From: Clostridium_AD sp050717545 | GTDB lineage: Bacteria > Bacillota > Clostridia > Clostridiales > Clostridiaceae | DNA length: 64,000 nt | Direction of reading: 5' to 3' | NCBI RefSeq assembly: GCF_050717545.1 | Contig: NZ_JBOITN010000040.1 | Location: 34,514-98,513 of the forward strand | Shown: piece by piece, positions 35,239 through 44,398 of the stretch | Numbering within the stretch: position 1 is the first letter of the stretch | How the letters are laid out: every line of letters begins with the position of its first letter | Made by a program: the position numbers and the translations under genes | Notes under the pieces: generated by a model | The model's database searches: none | What the model saw: only the letters and a program-made list of their open reading frames with translations | What the model was told of the DNA's origin: nothing

Positions 35239-36746
35239 TAATTACCACTCCTAACGTGAATATTCATAAGCTGATCGTATGCTGAAAAGTCTTGAATATA
35301 GGGTATTTGCGTAGGAGTGTTCCTAGTAACAACTTCTGGAAAGTTTATTGCTGGTTCTGTAATACTTCTATAACATGCAAGAAAACTGTCAGCATCATCT
35401 TTACCGTTCTCCAAAGCTAATTCAATAGCAGCTGTTGCATCTACAAGGTTACCACTAATAATCATTGGTGATATTATTGTGAGCATTTTTCTATTTTTAC
35501 TATAATCACCCTTATTAAAATAGTCCTGCCAAGTCTCTGGAAGTGTCTTAAAAAAGTCCGTATATCTCAGGGCATTAGGTTTTTTAACTATTGCGGGCAG
35601 ATACTTAAGCCAGTCAATTACAGGGGAATCCATCAGTATATATTTCCTTTCATGTTTTGCTATTTCAAGGTATTTTTCATCCAAAATGCGAACGTAATTT
35701 GCAGTAGATTCTATCCAAACCTCACAATTTGTATACTTAGGACTTGTTGAATATTTGTTCTTTTCAAAGGATATGAAGCTATAATTATCTGTCTTTCCCT
35801 TTATTAATCTGCAAACCTTAAATTTCTTCTTCGGAAGTTCCAAGAAAGATTGCTGATCTTGATAGAACAGTGAATTTATGCTGCCTTTTTTCTGATAATG
35901 TTCTCTATGCATATCTTCATCACAAAGCTTAAACAAATGTTTATTGTACTCATCAATATCTATAATTTTTGGTACTGGCACCATAAAATTTCTTCTGGCG
36001 TAGCCAACTTTTCCCTCTACATTACCTTTTTCATTTCCACTATTTGGATTGCAAAAACTTGCTTTAAACCTATGATGCAATACAAATCTAGAAAATTGAT
36101 CTACTAATTTTCTCTTACCTTCTGGAAGAATTTTTGTTACTGCAGATGACATATTGTCAAAAAGTATTCTTGTAGGTACACCACCCATATATTCGAATAT
36201 TTTCTGCATGGATTCGAGCAGACATTCTTGATTCTGAGATCTACAAAGTTGAATATAAGCACCATTACTTGCTGGAAATGACATCACAAGCTCATAACAC
36301 TTCTTAAACATACCATCCTTGTCATAATAGTGAATTTCACCAAAGTCAAGCTGCGCTTCACCAAATGGGTGACTACCATATATGGAACAATCAGAAGCTT
36401 GTCTGTATAATTCTTTCTTTTTTAGTGATACATATCTTGTAACTGTTCTTTGTTTTACTAGAAGCTCGCCAGGATATTCCAACATTAATCGATTAAATAC
36501 TCGGACAGCTGTATGCCTCTGCTTTCTAGGTATTTTCAAGTCGTTTTCAAGCCAAATATTAATAATTGGCTTAAGTAAATCTAATTCCGATTCCATCTGT
36601 TTAGGTTCAACAAGTTCTTGGCTCCAATTTTCTTTATCCACATATTTTTTTACAGTTCTAAAGTGAAATCCTGTCCTTCTACATATTTCTCTTAAAGATA
36701 ACCCTTCAAATTCTCTTATAGCAGTGATATAATTTATCTTATCCAT
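35238..36746 (-). CDS. istA: IS21 transposase IstA
   Basis: About 502 residues from ATG 36746 (GAAAGGATG upstream; the open frame extends to 36863 without a site). An N-terminal helix-turn-helix (LSLREICRRTGFHFRTVKKYV) precedes a DDE integrase core: AQLDFGEIHYYDKDG with the first Asp, LFDNMSSAV with the second, and GNEKGNVEGKVGYARRNF with the Glu. It cuts and joins the IS ends together with IstB. The frame appears intact. Confidence 0.95.
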   Translation of the reverse strand: MDKINYITAIREFEGLSLREICRRTGFHFRTVKKYVDKENWSQELVEPKQMESELDLLKPIINIWLENDLKIPRKQRHTAVRVFNRLMLEYPGELLVKQRTVTRYVSLKKKELYRQASDCSIYGSHPFGEAQLDFGEIHYYDKDGMFKKCYELVMSFPASNGAYIQLCRSQNQECLLESMQKIFEYMGGVPTRILFDNMSSAVTKILPEGKRKLVDQFSRFVLHHRFKASFCNPNSGNEKGNVEGKVGYARRNFMVPVPKIIDIDEYNKHLFKLCDEDMHREHYQKKGSINSLFYQDQQSFLELPKKKFKVCRLIKGKTDNYSFISFEKNKYSTSPKYTNCEVWIESTANYVRILDEKYLEIAKHERKYILMDSPVIDWLKYLPAIVKKPNALRYTDFFKTLPETWQDYFNKGDYSKNRKMLTIISPMIISGNLVDATAAIELALENGKDDADSFLACYRSITEPAINFPEVVTRNTPTQIPYIQDFSAYDQLMNIHVRSGN

Positions 36747-36892
36747 TGTTAGCATCCTTTCACATTCATCTCCTTCGGTGTCGACTACCTTAAGAGTATG
36801 ATATTTTGAGGGTGCTTGCAATGGGTATTTTAATATCCCAACTGCAGCACTTTTGGATGACACTTTGCTACACTTTTATTATACCAAATACA

Positions 36893-36917
36893 AGCTCCGA
36901 AGGAGATGATTAAAATA
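36893..36917 (+). repeat. Right half of the split mini-repeat
   Basis: AGCTCCGAAGGAGATGAT follows the IS end and carries the second copy of the 6-bp target duplication. It differs at one base (GAAGG for GCAGG) from the copies at 3220, 56198 and 63776. Confidence 0.75.
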
Positions 36918-37049
36918 GTTTTATTTTGATCAGTGTTTTTCTTGTATATATTATTGGGATAAATAACAATTATAATCTTAAGGGCTTAGAGCATAAATAA
37001 AAGAATTAAGAATAATTCAGATTCGATGAGTTGAGGGGAGGGAAGTGTA

Positions 37050-37238
37050 ATGGGTTTTTGGATTTTGATTGCACTAATGATTGGGTCTTGTATATGGTGG
37101 TATACAGATTTATACGACATCATTACCAATTTAAGTAACAAAGTCATCGTTAAGACTAGGCTAATTACAATGTGCATTTCAACAATTGTTACAATTATTC
37201 TATTGCTTGTTATAATTGTCTCAATTTTTAATCATTAA
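37050..37238 (+). CDS. Two-helix small membrane protein (62 aa)
   Basis: ATG after GGGGAGGG. Hydrophobic helices at ~2-18 (GFWILIALMIGSCIWWY) and ~38-60 (LITMCISTIVTIILLLVIIVSIF) flank a short basic loop. Family not recognised. Confidence 0.55.
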   Translation: MGFWILIALMIGSCIWWYTDLYDIITNLSNKVIVKTRLITMCISTIVTIILLLVIIVSIFNH

Positions 37239-37366
37239 GTCTAACTAATATAAGCTTTAACGACATTTGATGCAAATGGTATTTCAGTGGTGAGCTCACG
37301 GATATTGGTATATATTTTGTATGATTTACAAGTGTAGGTTATGATAATTAAGGGGGAGATAAAGAA

Positions 37367-37999
37367 ATGAATATTCATATTATTTTTCATAGTATTCACG
37401 GACATGGTTATGCTATGGCTAAAGAAATTAAAAGAGGTGCTGAGCTGATAGAAGGGGTCAAGGCTGATATTTTCAAAGTTCCTGAAACTACTTCAGATGA
37501 AATAATTGAAACTATGGGAGGAACAGAAAAAATAAAAACTTTTTCACATTTACCTACAGCTACAATAGAAACTATGGTAGTGGCCGATGCAATAATTTTA
37601 GGGGCTCCTACTTATTTTGGAGCACCTAGTGGTCAGATGGTCGCCTACTTGAATCAGTTTGGAAACGAATGGGTTAATGGAGTTTTAGTAGGAAAAGTTG
37701 GAAGTTCTTTTACAACTACTTCAGAACAAAACGGTGGTGCAGAAACGTGTTTACATAATTTGAATACTTTTTTCTATCATCAAGGAATGATTATTGCAAG
37801 TGTACCTACAGCACTTAAATATAAGGAGATGCATGTTGAGCATAAACCAGTAGGGGGGTATTCTTATGGAGCATCTATGATAACTGGTGGTATGAATGAT
37901 TATGAAATTTCAGAAGAAGAAAGAAAAATTGCTAGACTACAAGGAAAACATGTTGCCAAAATTACTAAAGCATTATGTTTAGGTATGAAAAGTATATAG
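37367..37999 (+). CDS. wrbA: WrbA-like flavoprotein, NAD(P)H:quinone oxidoreductase
   Basis: 210 residues, flavodoxin fold. An FMN phosphate loop-like start (IFHSIHGHGYAMAKEI), ILGAPTYFGAPSGQM (~86) and SSFTTTSEQNGGAETC match WrbA/NQO type IV proteins, which reduce quinones by two electrons and protect from oxidative stress. AAGGGGGAG precedes the start. The usual GLGSYDEQ-type C-terminal loop is represented by VGGYSYGASMITGG. Confidence 0.85.
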   Translation: MNIHIIFHSIHGHGYAMAKEIKRGAELIEGVKADIFKVPETTSDEIIETMGGTEKIKTFSHLPTATIETMVVADAIILGAPTYFGAPSGQMVAYLNQFGNEWVNGVLVGKVGSSFTTTSEQNGGAETCLHNLNTFFYHQGMIIASVPTALKYKEMHVEHKPVGGYSYGASMITGGMNDYEISEEERKIARLQGKHVAKITKALCLGMKSI

Positions 38000-38003
38000 A
38001 AGG

Positions 38004-38046
38004 TAAATAGTAAAAGAGAGGCTTACACCCCTCTTTTGCTATACTT
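38004..38046. terminator. Bidirectional terminator between wrbA and the mannosidase
   Basis: AAAAGAGAGG and CCCCTCTTTT form the stem, with T-rich tails on both strands. Confidence 0.65.
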
Positions 38047-38224
38047 TCAAGTCCTTTGTAGAACGTGAAGGTATAGTAATGAAATCTCTAGAGTTATGGA
38101 ATATTATAACAAAATCCAAAGCAATGAGTTATTTAATATTTTATAACCACAGGGATAATTGTGAAGTAACAATGAAAATAGGTAACTAATTTAACTTACT
38201 AAAAATGCCGTACTATTTTTGCAT

Positions 38225-41200
38225 TTAAATTTTAATCTTAAAAGTTTTAATTTCATATGGTTTTATCTCAAAAGTAAAACTATTACATTGAATATCTATT
38301 GGCTCTATGCTCTTTTCAAGTAAATCACATTCTTCTACACTAATAAAGTCTTTTAATAGGTTACAAATTACCGTTGTTCTTTTATTATATAACTCATACA
38401 TTCTGACTATTATATGTGCGCTCTCTTCAGCCTTTTTAACTACCTCAATAATTACATTGTCCTTATCTATATTTATGAAGGATAACTTATGAGGTAAATT
38501 ACCCTCGTGTGCCTCTTGCACGTTTGCATACATTGGGCAATTAAGTTCGTAAGCCATTTTTACTACTGAACTGTCCTTCCATTCTCCACTATGTGGATAT
38601 AAGGAATATGTGAATTCATGTACCTCTCTATCAGCATCAATATTTGGCTCAGCTGCAGATTTTAATAGAGTTAATCTCATAACCGAATCCTTAATATCAT
38701 GACCGTATTTACAATCATTTAATAAACTTACACCATAATCTCCTTCTGAAAGATCAGCCCATTTATGAGCACATACTTCAAATCTTGCATAATCCCAACT
38801 TGTATTCCAATGAGTTGGTCTTTCCACATTTCCATACTGAATTTCATAAGTAGCCTTATCTGAGTGAACATCTACAGGGAAAGCAGCCTTTACTAAGATT
38901 TGTTTTTCCTTCCAATCAATCCAAGTTGAAAAATCTATTTTTGGTATATCGTTGTAAATATATATATTCTGAATAATTACTGAGTCAAGGAACCTCTTCT
39001 TCACCCTTATGCAAGCTCTAACTGGACCTCTCTCAGTTAATTCTATACTCTCTACTTCATTTATCTCCCACATTTTTTCCTGATAATAAATATTAATATC
39101 CCAAGCATCAAAATTATGAGGTTTATCTTCAAAAGCCTGAAGTATGTTTGCTCTTTCATTCGGCTTAAGTACTTGTCTCTTATTTAACACATCAAATATA
39201 GAAGTAATATTTCCAGACTCATCAAACTTAACATCAAAATATTTATTGCTAAAACTTAAGACACCGGTATTAATGTTAGTTTCATAGTGTTTTTCTTTTT
39301 GTTGTAAAGTAAAGGTTTTATATCCTTTTGAAGGTATATTAGCGCCAAAGAAAATAATCTTATTTTCTTCTATTATTTGAGATGGAATTTCTCTTTCTCC
39401 ATCAAATACTTGAGCTGCTTTCCACAAATATGGTAGTTCAAGTATTACGACGTCACTTCTTTCAAAACTCAATTGATTAAAAACTACAGCTGAAGTACTT
39501 TCTATTTTTATATTACGACTTATACTATTAACAGCACCGCTAAGCATTTCATTACCTAAAGCGTTAATTCTTTCATAATCATTTTTAGAATCCTCATAAA
39601 CTTCTTTTATTGAGGAGCCAGGAATTATATCATGAAATTGGTTAAGAAGTGTAGTTTCCCAACACTTATTTAAAGCTTCCTGTGGATAACTGCTTTCATT
39701 TACCACCATATCAATTGTGCTAAACAATTCCACATCTGTATTTAGAAATTCTGTTTTTCTATTGTATTTTTTATTTCTGGCCATGGAAGTATATGTTCCT
39801 CTATGATATTCAAGATAAAGCTCTCCAACCCAGCTTGGAAGATTTTTATTACCCTTCACTCTTGCATCTACACTTTGGAAAAAGTCTAAAGCTTTTCCAA
39901 TTTTCACTTTAGGACTTCCCGGAATACCTTTTTCTAGCCGCTTTGCATTCTCAAGCATTCCCTTTGTGGCACCACCGCCACCATCACCGTATCCAAAACA
40001 ATTTAAAACCTCATTATTTATTTCTTTTTGTTGATACCTTTGCCAACATCCCATCACTTGTTTTGGATTTATATCTCCGTTATAGGTTGTCCATCCTAAT
40101 GCCCTTTGCTCTTTTTCATAATCAGAGGTAGATACAAAATGAGTTAATACCTCTGAACCATCTATCCCTCTCCACTTAAAAGTATCATAAGGCATTTTAT
40201 TATACTCATTCCAGCTTATCTTTGTAGTCATAAAATATTCTACACCGCTCTTTTTAAGGATCTGTGGAAGTGCAGCACTATAACCAAAAACATCTGGAAG
40301 CCATAGTATTTTGCTATCCACTCCAAATTCTTCTTTGAAAAACCGTTTCCCAAACATGATTTGTCTAATTAAAGATTCTCCAGACGTTAGGTTACAATCC
40401 GCTTCAAGCCACATTGCTCCTTCAACTTCCCAACGGCCCTCTTTTACCATTTTTTTGATCTCACTATAAATCTCAGGATAATCTTCCTTTACATATTGAT
40501 ATAGTTGAGGCTGACTGGACATAAAAATATATTCTGGATATTGTTTCATTAAATTTAATACTGTAGAAAAACTTCTAGCAGTTTTTTCTCTAGTTTGAGC
40601 TAAAGTCCATAGCCAAGCTACATCTATATGAGTATGACCAACACATATTTCTACTACATCTTCATTTCCACAATATTTATCATAAAACTCATTTTCCAAA
40701 TATTCATTTGACGTTTTAATAGTTGAGTAATATTCTTCATTAAAAGGTTTTCTTAAATCTACTATATTAATAGCCTTTGTTAGATAGTCTAAAATATCTA
40801 TCCTTCTTTTATCTCCCTTATCTAATAACTCTGCAATTTCTAAAGGTACCTTAATATTATAATAAAGTTTTTCTATTTCTTTATCTAATATAGCGATATT
40901 AGAATTTAATTCAACTAAATTCTCTTGCATACCTGCATAAGCATATAATTCTATTTCATAAAACTCGCCCGCCTTTGCGCTGTTTGTTAGTAATATATCT
41001 CTATGATTTACATCCAATCCTTGAATAAGTTTTTTATTAACATATATTAGGAATTGTGGATTTATTGCATCCCATTGACCTTCCCTACCAGTAGTAACTT
41101 CATATATTACACTTTTATCTTGATAAGCTTTTGGTATCTCAACTAAAGTTTTAAACCAAAAATGTTTATCTAGTCCACCCCAACGTTCTTTCCCTTTGAA

Positions 41201-41353
41201 GATATCCCAATTTTGAGCGTCTTCCTCTAATAGACCTAAATCTCCATACGAACACTCTTTAACCTTATATTCATCTATTGACTCTTTTTCAACATGGATA
41301 TAACTTTCTAATTCAGTTATAATTCTTTTTATTCTTTCAACTTTGAAATACAT
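38225..41353 (-). CDS. Alpha-mannosidase, glycoside hydrolase family 38
   Basis: 1042 residues, full length. The GH38 catalytic domain has HTHIDVAWLWTLAQTREK (~258-275, zinc His/Asp), WEVEGAMWLEADCNLTSGES (nucleophile Asp) and ILWLPDVFGYSAALPQIL, followed by the mid and beta-sandwich domains. It is a cytoplasmic retaining enzyme that removes alpha-linked mannose; no signal peptide. AAAGGAGAG precedes the start. The divergent-looking AraC gene lies upstream on the same strand and is likely its regulator. Confidence 0.93.
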   Translation of the reverse strand: MYFKVERIKRIITELESYIHVEKESIDEYKVKECSYGDLGLLEEDAQNWDIFKGKERWGGLDKHFWFKTLVEIPKAYQDKSVIYEVTTGREGQWDAINPQFLIYVNKKLIQGLDVNHRDILLTNSAKAGEFYEIELYAYAGMQENLVELNSNIAILDKEIEKLYYNIKVPLEIAELLDKGDKRRIDILDYLTKAINIVDLRKPFNEEYYSTIKTSNEYLENEFYDKYCGNEDVVEICVGHTHIDVAWLWTLAQTREKTARSFSTVLNLMKQYPEYIFMSSQPQLYQYVKEDYPEIYSEIKKMVKEGRWEVEGAMWLEADCNLTSGESLIRQIMFGKRFFKEEFGVDSKILWLPDVFGYSAALPQILKKSGVEYFMTTKISWNEYNKMPYDTFKWRGIDGSEVLTHFVSTSDYEKEQRALGWTTYNGDINPKQVMGCWQRYQQKEINNEVLNCFGYGDGGGGATKGMLENAKRLEKGIPGSPKVKIGKALDFFQSVDARVKGNKNLPSWVGELYLEYHRGTYTSMARNKKYNRKTEFLNTDVELFSTIDMVVNESSYPQEALNKCWETTLLNQFHDIIPGSSIKEVYEDSKNDYERINALGNEMLSGAVNSISRNIKIESTSAVVFNQLSFERSDVVILELPYLWKAAQVFDGEREIPSQIIEENKIIFFGANIPSKGYKTFTLQQKEKHYETNINTGVLSFSNKYFDVKFDESGNITSIFDVLNKRQVLKPNERANILQAFEDKPHNFDAWDINIYYQEKMWEINEVESIELTERGPVRACIRVKKRFLDSVIIQNIYIYNDIPKIDFSTWIDWKEKQILVKAAFPVDVHSDKATYEIQYGNVERPTHWNTSWDYARFEVCAHKWADLSEGDYGVSLLNDCKYGHDIKDSVMRLTLLKSAAEPNIDADREVHEFTYSLYPHSGEWKDSSVVKMAYELNCPMYANVQEAHEGNLPHKLSFINIDKDNVIIEVVKKAEESAHIIVRMYELYNKRTTVICNLLKDFISVEECDLLEKSIEPIDIQCNSFTFEIKPYEIKTFKIKI

Positions 41354-41436
41354 GTGAAATCTCTCCTTTGTGAATCATAATACCTTATTATAACCACAAA
41401 CCATACTCTTATAAAATTGAAAAATCAGACTTAACT

Positions 41437-42375
41437 TTAATATTTTTGGACATTACTTCTATAAAGTCCTGGTGGGTATCCCTCTAGCCTTTTAAAGAAT
41501 TGATTAAAATAGTATTCACTAGTAAACCCTAATATTTCAGAAATTTTTTTGATATGTAGCTCAGTATTCTTTAAGAGTTCCTTAGCTTTTCTTAATTTTT
41601 TTTCATTTATAAATTCCTTTGTAGATTTTCCTACCTTTTCTTTTATAACTCTATACACTTGCTTTTCGCTGAGGAACATAAAGCTAGCTAAATCTTTTGT
41701 AGTGAGATTGTTTCCTAAATTATCCTCAATATATTTATCTATTAATCTAAATCTATAATCATTTTTAGCCATTTTTTGAGGTACTAGGCAAACACTATTA
41801 ATTTTATTCTCATTAGTGGCTCTTGCCGCATGTACTATAATTAAATTTGCTAAACTCTTGATATTATTATAGAATCCTACTTCTTCATAATAAGCTTCTT
41901 TAAGTGCATCATAAAATAAGTTTAAGATATTATTTTTATCAATAAAACTCTTACACACAGCTAAAGAAAGAATCTCATTAATTACACTCATTTCAGTTAT
42001 TTCATCGCTTTGTTTAATGAAATCGCAATTCATGCTATATTCAACGTAGTAATCATTTTCTTCTATACTTCTTTGTTCATGATATATCCCAGGCCGTGCA
42101 AGATAAAATTCGCCTTCACTTGCTATAAATTCACCATTATCAAGTACCACCAAACACCTTCCGGCTGCAACAAAATGAAATTCATAAGATGAATGAGTAT
42201 GTCTACTTATGCACCAATTCCCCTTATCCTGCAATACCCTAAACCACAATATATCTATAATAAAATTTTCCATATTTAGTTTTATATTTAACTGTGATAA
42301 TTTGTCCGATGCTTTATGAATATCTATTAGAATCACATCCAATCTGTAGCATAAGTACTTAATTAATAGTACCAC
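41437..42375 (-). CDS. AraC family transcriptional regulator
   Basis: Up to 312 residues. A cupin-like sensor (HTHSSYEFHFVAAGRCLVVLDNGEF) precedes the AraC double helix-turn-helix (LTTKDLASFMFLSEKQVYRVIKEKVGKS and IKKISEILGFTSEYYFNQFFKRLEGYPPGLYR). The start is unclear: GTG at 42375 lacks a ribosome site, and other starts inside the first 35 codons are possible. The N-terminus abuts a truncated LacI-type gene on the other strand, so the 5' region may have been rearranged. It probably controls the mannosidase. Confidence 0.85.
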   Translation of the reverse strand: MVLLIKYLCYRLDVILIDIHKASDKLSQLNIKLNMENFIIDILWFRVLQDKGNWCISRHTHSSYEFHFVAAGRCLVVLDNGEFIASEGEFYLARPGIYHEQRSIEENDYYVEYSMNCDFIKQSDEITEMSVINEILSLAVCKSFIDKNNILNLFYDALKEAYYEEVGFYNNIKSLANLIIVHAARATNENKINSVCLVPQKMAKNDYRFRLIDKYIEDNLGNNLTTKDLASFMFLSEKQVYRVIKEKVGKSTKEFINEKKLRKAKELLKNTELHIKKISEILGFTSEYYFNQFFKRLEGYPPGLYRSNVQKY

Positions 42376-42404
42376 ACTTTGGACATTTGATATTAGTTAC
42401 TATT

Positions 42405-42680
42405 AAGTTTTTACTGAAATCATTATTAGGTGTCATAAAAGCTATTTATCAGCAAGGGATAAAAGTACCTCAGGAGCTTTCAATGATAGGCTTTGATAAT
42501 ATTGGAGTTTCTGAAATTGCAAGGCCAGCACTTTCTATTATTGTGCAGCCGATGGAAGAAGTAGGCAAATTATCTGTACAACTTTTACTTAAAAGAATAA
42601 AAGGAGATTGTGACAGCTTTCCAACTATAAATCTCCTTAAAACAAATTTAATTATAAAGGATTCCACAAGGAAATTATAG
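42405..42680 (+). pseudogene. C-terminal remnant of a LacI-family regulator
   Basis: About 85 residues (GVIKAIYQQGIKVPQELSM, IGFDNIGVSEIARPALSII, VQPMEEVGKLSVQLLLKRI) match the end of LacI/GalR proteins. The DNA-binding domain and most of the ligand domain are missing, and no start with a ribosome site is seen. Confidence 0.8.
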
Positions 42681-42780
42681 AATATCAGAATTCTTTAATA
42701 TTAAATTGAATGCTTTCAATTTAGGAATACCTATGAATAATTGAGTATCTATAAATAATAAAATATTAGGAGGATTTTTT

Positions 42781-43104
42781 ATGAGTAGTTTACCATTTAG
42801 ACAGGTACATTTAGATTTTCACACTTCGGAGGCTATAGGAGGAATAGGTTCAAATTTTTCTAAAGAACAATTCCAAAAAGCATTAAAACTTGGTCATGTT
42901 GATTCCATTACTATTTTTTCGAAATGTCATCATGGTTGGTCTTATCATCCAAGTGAGGCAAACGAGATGCACCCTGGGCTTAACTTTGATTTATTAGGAG
43001 AGATGATTGAGGCTGCACATCAAATAGGAGTAAAAACTCCTGTGTATCTTTCAGCAGGATTAGATGAAAAAATGGCCAGAAGACATCCAGAGTGGTTTAG
43101 GTAG
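42781..43104 (+). pseudogene. N-terminal remnant of a glycosidase-like protein
   Basis: 107 residues after TAGGAGG and ATG, then a stop. FRQVHLDFHTSEAI and TIFSKCHHGWSYHPS are like the start of ~650-700-aa (alpha/beta)8-barrel glycosidases of the beta-galactosidase/fucosidase-like group. The rest is missing, replaced by unrelated DNA, so the gene is broken although its start signals are intact. Confidence 0.65.
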
Positions 43105-43250
43105 TTTTGTAACCTCTACAGCAGATCGCGCTGGGTACTCATTACCTTCAAATACTGTTCCGTACAACATTCCATCAATTGTAACCCTTCTAGCGGAGTA
43201 ATCCACAGTTAATTTAATGAGCCTTGCCAACCCGGTGGGGCTATTACTTT
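43100..43250 (-). pseudogene. Minus-strand protein-like fragment
   Basis: The minus frame reads LTVDYSARRVTIDGMLYGT and VFEGNEYPARSAVEVTK, which looks like real protein but has no start or matching gene. It joins the glycosidase remnant and may mark a recombination scar. A hairpin like the manC terminator overlaps it at 43217-43250. Confidence 0.3.
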
Positions 43251-43617
43251 TGAAAGATTTATTAATAGTAATTAACTCTAATGTTACATAAAGCTTATTT
43301 ATGGGTTTATAAAAATAACACATGATGTTATAATTTTCTAAAAGGTAGTTTGTATGCAATCTTATGTGTAACTTTTTAGATACTCAGGAAACTTTCTTTC
43401 AATTGATTAAGTGTTGATAAGTCAGATTAAAGAATTGAGGGAAGTTGAAGTTTAGTAGTGACGGAAAGTAATCAAATTGTAATTTGTATAGCTGAACAAT
43501 TTTGTAAATAGACGACATAATAATACATATTGATATACATTAAAATTAAATTGAGGCTGATTTAGGGTTGGGGTTAATTCGCATCTCTCATAATTCGTAC
43601 ATAAGGAGTTGGTTTCA
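43251..43617 (+). other. Intergenic DNA between remnants
   Basis: AT-rich, no supported gene. TTATAAT at 43329 in a block loosely like the shared promoter (ATGTTATAATTTT) is noted, but the conserved leader is absent. Confidence 0.3.
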
Positions 43618-43830
43618 ATGTATTTTAAATTAATAGATAAACAAAATTGGAGTAGAAAATTATATTTTGACAATTATATGAATGATGTTAGATGTACATA
43701 TAGCATGACAGCTAATATCGATATTACAGATTTACTTATTAAATTAAAAAAAATAATATAAAATTATATCCTGCTTTAATTTATATGACTGCAAAAGTTA
43801 GCAAACAAATTGTGTTCGCAATTTGTTCAT
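43618..43830 (+). pseudogene. Chloramphenicol acetyltransferase remnant
   Basis: ATG at 43618 after AAGGAG opens 47 codons with IDKQNWSRKLYFDNY, VRCTYSMTANIDITDLL, the typical N-terminus of type A chloramphenicol acetyltransferases. A stop at 43759 and a frame change follow; YPALIYMTAKV continues in another frame from 43767. The trimer-forming and catalytic-His parts are absent. It is therefore a frameshifted, truncated remnant. Confidence 0.8.
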
Positions 43831-43852
43831 AACCCCCGGGGGTTTTTATTTT
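43827..43852 (+). terminator. Terminator AACCCCCGGGGGTT
   Basis: A GC-rich self-complementary stem followed by TTTATTTTTT, unusual in this AT-rich DNA. It sits between the cat remnant and module copy E. Confidence 0.7.
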
Positions 43853-43860
43853 TTATAGAT

Positions 43861-44180
43861 AAAAGCACTACTTTACCTAGGGGGAACCCAGTGAAGTAGT
43901 GCTTTTCATTATTTCATCATTTAAAGAGAATTGGTATCTAAATTATAGACTATTTTAAAAAGTTTATTCACTGCTAGGATTATAAGTAAAGACAAGCTAC
44001 TAGTTATAATTGCAAATAATGATATTAACAAAGTAAAAGGCTATTAATTGGATAATTCAGAAGGTGAGAAAATTCGCTTTTATTTAACAAGGATTATTTG
44101 AGAAATATAGTAAACATGTTATAATTTTATTAGAGGTTATTCATATTCTAATGATGTGATAGATAAAACATTGTAATATA
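43861..44180 (+). repeat. Repeated module copy E, 3' half only
   Basis: It begins exactly at the GGAA-loop hairpin (43861-43906) and carries the full spacer and the promoter-leader (44095-44180). The folded 5' domain is absent. The stem has AAAGCACTACTT/AAGTAGTGCTTT where other copies have A-T in place of G-C, another compensatory pair. Confidence 0.85.
44095..44180 (+). promoter_or_regulatory. Conserved promoter-leader, copy P6
   Basis: TTGAGA, TATAAT at 44120, then GGTTATTCATATTCTAATGAT. No gene follows for 218 bases; the next is at 44399. Confidence 0.65.
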
Positions 44181-44398
44181 TTATATATTAACAATAATAG
44201 TTTTGTGGGAGTAAATTTAAAGTTATCATATATAATTATGGAATTAAAAAATCAAAAGACTTAAATTAATTGGTGCTGTTATGGGTATAGTTAGGTGCAG
44301 AATAATTATTTCCATAATTTTGAATTTTAGGTTATACTTATATAAGTTAATATAACTAATGCTAAGGCATAATGCATACCTACGAGGAGGAGATATTA

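Larger units (their letters stand above)
33948..36892 (-). mobile_element. IS21-family insertion sequence, complete (2945 bp)
   Basis: The ends are TGTATTTTG (left) and CCAAATACA (right), opening an imperfect inverted repeat of about 50 bp that includes GCAAAG-GTCAT and AAAAGTGCTGCA. The flanking 6-bp AGCTCC is duplicated at 33942-33947 and 36893-36898. It carries istA, istB and a small third ORF, all on the minus strand. The intact frames and clear duplication suggest recent insertion. Confidence 0.92.

Noticed and set aside
35898..36666. Plus-strand frames within istA
   Set aside because: They are shadows of the intact transposase gene.
43329..43345. Seventh copy of the shared promoter
   Set aside because: Only ATGTTATAATTTT matches; the conserved upstream and leader blocks are missing.
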